From positions 121,768,001 through 121,832,000 of the forward strand of contig JBITNC010000001.1 in NCBI GenBank assembly GCA_050084985.1: 64,000 nucleotides of DNA, in the 5' to 3' direction. The notes beneath the pieces were generated by a model. That model made no database searches and had not been told where the DNA came from. It saw only the letters and a program-made list of their open reading frames with translations. Shown piece after piece: positions 60,986 through 64,000 of the stretch. This stretch comes from Nageia nagi (Eukaryota > Pinophyta). The first letter of the stretch is position 1, and every line of letters starts with the position of its first letter. A program made the translations under genes and the position numbers.

Positions 60986-62954
60986 CCATCCATGAGATAT
61001 TTATATATATCAACATACCATTAATCATGAGGAACCATCAAGCAAGCATTAGTACTTGGAGCATCAAGAATCTTAAACACATCATAAAAATCAATATCAT
61101 GATATTGATTATTCATAGATATTTTTCAAATGATTGCATCATTAGATTCAACTACAATTAGGGTCAAGGAGGTTACATTAGCCATAGCATTTGAAAATCT
61201 ATTATTATTTTTTATTATACTCTTAATGTGGACTATATCAAAATGAGATTGCAAGATATCTTTAAATAGTTCTTTATAAGGAATACATTTCTCATCCTTT
61301 ATGCTATACTTCATGAATTGATTGATGACCAATTGGGAATCTTCATAGATCTTGATATTTCAAAGCTTAAGCAATGTGGAAGCCTTCAATCTCAAAATCC
61401 AAGCCTTGTACTCAACCATGTTATTTGTACAATCAAATGCCAACTTATATTCTAGTTAAATGATCTTATCTTGTGGTGTAATGAGGATGATACCTACTCA
61501 TGAACCTCTTATGCATTTGTAACCATAAAAATACAATATCCATTCTTTAGTGTCATTTTCATATGTAAATGCCACAACCTCATCTCTGAATTCTTCATGA
61601 CATGGGGCTAACTCACCAAAAGGATTTATGGTAAGAAAATATGTCATAGACTACCCTTTTATAGATTTATGATGCATATAAATAAGATCTAATTCTTTAA
61701 GTAATATGATCCATTTGGGAGTTTTTCCTTGGAGATGGTGTTTAGAGAGGAGATATTTCAATTCATTAGATTGAGAAACCACAAATGTAGCATTGAAAAT
61801 CATGTAGTGTCTTTTTTCATAATCATACAAAATAACATAACATAACTTTTTAATTGAAGAATATTTGACCTCATGCTCAAGTAATGTCTTGGAGATGTAG
61901 TAAATTGATCTTTCTTTTCCATACTCAATGGTTTGTGCAAGCATTACCCCTAATGCATGTTAAGTAGCAAAAATATACAAATAAATAGGATTTGAATGAT
62001 CAAGAGTTAAACAAAGGATTAAGAAAGTACCTTTTCATGTCTTCAAGAGAAAACTAGCATTCATCATCCCAAACAAATTTAGTTTCCTTATTGAGCAAAT
62101 GATGAAAAGATGTAGTCCTATTAGCTAATTATGAGATGAATTTTCATAAGGCTTGCATGTTTTCTTAAAAAAAATCCTTAGTTTCTATATATTTTTTGGA
62201 GGTGGTGTATCAAAGGTGGTTTTAACTTTATTTTGACCAATTTCTATCCTCTCTTTGAAATAATAAAGCCCAACATTTTCCCACTGAAGATACCAAAGAT
62301 ACACTTTTAAGGATTTAATATGAGTTTGTACTATTTTAATATTTCAAAAATAATAGTAATATCCCTTGAGTGATATTCCTTTTTTAATGACTTGACCAAG
62401 ATATCATTCACATATACTTAAATTATTGTATGCATCAAGTCATTAAACATAGCCACCATAACTCTTTGATAAGTAGCTCTTATGTTTTTCAATCCAAATG
62501 GAATAACCTTGTAACAAAATGTACCCTATAGAGTATACAAGGCTATCTTATGCATGTCAACTTTATTATTTTGATAAGATTATATCTTGAAAAACCATCT
62601 ATAAATAAAGAGCTTAATAGCCACCAATATAATCAATAATCATGTCAATATATGAGAGAGGGAAATTATCCTTAGAGTGTGCCTTATTTATATCCCTAAA
62701 ATCAGTGCATTGCCTTACCTCTCTAATTGGATTCATGGATAGAATAATATTGGATAACCATAGAGAATAATCAATAGGATCAATGAAACTAACCTTGATA
62801 TACTTGTCAATATTCTTCTTAACCAAAAGGTACATTTTGGAGTGCATAGGTCTTCTTCTTTATTGAACAAGCTTGGTATCTTCATGGACTACTAGGTTAT
62901 CCACAACAAACTTATGATCAAGACTAGACATATGTTCATAAGCCATGGAAAAAA
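60986..62954 (-). pseudogene. pol: Ty3/gypsy pol, Tat-type: RT and two RNase H domains
   Basis: The minus strand reads MSSLDHKFVVDNLVVHEDTK (62935-62875, the 'MPGLDPKLVVH-L-VHEDA' leader), then LVKKNIDKYIKVSFIDPIDY and VRQCTDFRDINKAHSKDNFP with LSYIDMIIDYIGG: RT fingers and palm. The RT-linked RNase H (61944-61651) has MLAQTIEYGKERSIYYISKT and LKYLLSKHHLQGKTPKWIIL. The second RNase H (61640-61126) has KEWILYFYGYKC (FDGS eroded to FYGY), FDCTNNMVEYKAWIL, EDSQLVINQFMKYSIKDEKC and NNNRFSNAMANVTSL. Two RNase H domains again mark the Tat lineage, same family type as the plus-strand pol at 2.5-6.4 kb. The upstream protease side is cut at 62955 by a CACTA transposon. Confidence 0.88.
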
Positions 62955-63554
62955 CACTACAAGAAAATAGGCATCAGACATCAATAATAACGTTAGGTGC
63001 TAGTGTAATATTTTTTGAAGAAATGAAAAATCTCTAATGATATACTTGACATTAACATGTCCATTAGTGTTGACAATTGGCATACCATCATGATTTTTGT
63101 CACCAAATGATAATCTTACTATCATGATTTAAAAATAATGTTATATATATCATCATAAATAATGTAAGATATATCATCAAGAATAATGTCAGATATATGC
63201 TCAAGAAATTAAAATTGAGAAAAAATAAATATTTTTGGTATTTGAAAATGTTTTTGAATATTTTTGTATAAATTATAAATTATTATTTTTAATTTAATTG
63301 AATGAATTTTTAAATTAATTAATTCATTATAATTAATTTTATTGATAATATTTAATTGAATTAAATAAATTTAATTGAATTCAAATAATAATTTGTAAAC
63401 ATGTTAAAAACACAATAAATAGATCATGTATAAAATGGCAAAGTCAAAAATGTCTATAACTATCAAAATTACATAGATGAAAATATATATAATTGTATGT
63501 AAATAAGAATTCATATACATAGATCAAAATGTATGAAAATATCTATAATATGTA

Positions 63555-63723
63555 CACTAATCACTATCATCGTTACTATCATCTAATCTAGAAAGCCTCA
63601 CTACACTCATCATTATCCCCTACTCTATATCTATCACTATCATCATGCTCATTTCCATGGTGTTCTTCCTACAGATCTTTATCCATCACAACCTCCTGAT
63701 CAACAAGAACTATAGAATAATCC
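63555..63723 (-). pseudogene. Probable last exon of the CACTA-encoded protein
   Basis: The minus strand after a TTTGTAG acceptor reads DYSIVLVDQEVVMDKDL, stop (TAG for CAG), EEHHGNEHDDSDRYRVGDND, then after a shift RLSRLDDSNDDSD and stop. A strongly acidic C-terminal exon ending about 600 bp from the terminus is typical of CACTA genes. Which of the two usual ORFs it belongs to cannot be told. Confidence 0.4.
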
Positions 63724-64000
63724 TACAAATGATAATTGAATAAATTTAGTAAATAATCAAAAATTAAAAATCATTTCATGAATATCAAATCATAATTTAT
63801 TAATTAATTAATAGCACATAAATTATTACAAATCAAACATTCAATATTATTAGTGTATAGAAAGAAAACTAGTATCAAATTATTTAAGTTAAATTTTTAC
63901 TAACTCACATTAAATATTTACTAACCTAATAAATAGAATATAAGTCAAATTTGTAATTATAACTTGAGTTGAAGTTTTAGCGACCTAAGTATAATATAAA
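63724..64000. other. AT-rich intron-like sequence within the CACTA element
   Basis: No coding frame; the sequence is consistent with an intron upstream of the acceptor at 63724. Confidence 0.35.

Larger units (their letters stand above)
62955..64000. mobile_element. Terminal part of a CACTA (En/Spm) DNA transposon, cut by window edge
   Basis: The segment starts with CACTACAAGAAAATAGGCAT, the canonical terminus of plant CACTA elements, inserted in the gypsy pol. Next to it, short words such as ATATCATCAnnAATAATGT recur at 63140-63195 (subterminal-like repeats). Coding potential begins further in, on the minus strand. The second terminus and the target duplication lie outside the window; the left flank is AAA. 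Confidence 0.72.

Noticed and set aside
1-64000. tRNA, rRNA, CRISPR or bacterial-type operon signals
   Set aside because: None seen; eukaryotic splice-like borders, LTR elements and CACTA ends point to a plant nuclear genome.

Overview
The window looks like retrotransposon-dominated intergenic DNA from a very large seed-plant nuclear genome; a gymnosperm is plausible but unproven. It is AT-rich and CpG-poor. No intact host gene was recognised in 64 kb. Nearly every recognisable coding stretch is a decayed LTR-retrotransposon, DNA-transposon or host-gene remnant with frameshifts and stops. Many stops sit where the family has Gln (CAA/CAG to TAA/TAG), as expected from C-to-T decay of methylated DNA.

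Layout. 1-490 (-): Ty3/gypsy gag running off the left edge. 1.86-2.25 kb: exact 78-bp tandem repeat. 2.54-6.36 kb (+): Ty3/gypsy pol of Tat type with two RNase H domains and integrase. 6.4-9.9 kb: TCAT-rich noncoding DNA. 9.95-11.1 kb (-): remnant of a plant mobile domain (PMD) protein. 11.1-18.4 kb: repeats that contain a complete-ended chromovirus (12358-17084, minus, 5-bp TSD). 18.4-27.8 kb: noncoding TCAT-rich DNA with tandem repeats. 28.7-29.9 kb (+): a Ty3 integrase remnant. 32.6-35.2 kb (-): a spliced, probably transposon-derived gene remnant beside a field of short repeats. 37.3-45.0 kb (+): an old Ty1/copia element split by a 2.5-kb non-autonomous LTR element (39389-41921, TSD CCTAG). 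47.0-47.8 kb (+): a pentatricopeptide-repeat (PPR) gene relic in a less CpG-depleted island. 48.5-55.1 kb: a 3.3-kb segment present twice in tandem. 55.1-58.3 kb (+): a gag-only copia element. 58.3-59.0 kb: ~250-bp tandem repeats. 61.0-62.95 kb (-): a second Tat-type gypsy pol, cut by the end of a CACTA transposon that starts at 62955 and leaves the window.

The parts do not form a working pathway. They record successive nested insertions followed by mutation. The most unusual items are the recent-looking 3.3-kb tandem duplication, the 20-bp palindromic tandem arrays shared by several loci, the multi-exon gene at 33.4-35.2 kb, the non-autonomous LTR element with its own 91-codon ORF, and a G-depleted, C-rich block inside the copia element. 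No convincing new functional system was found.
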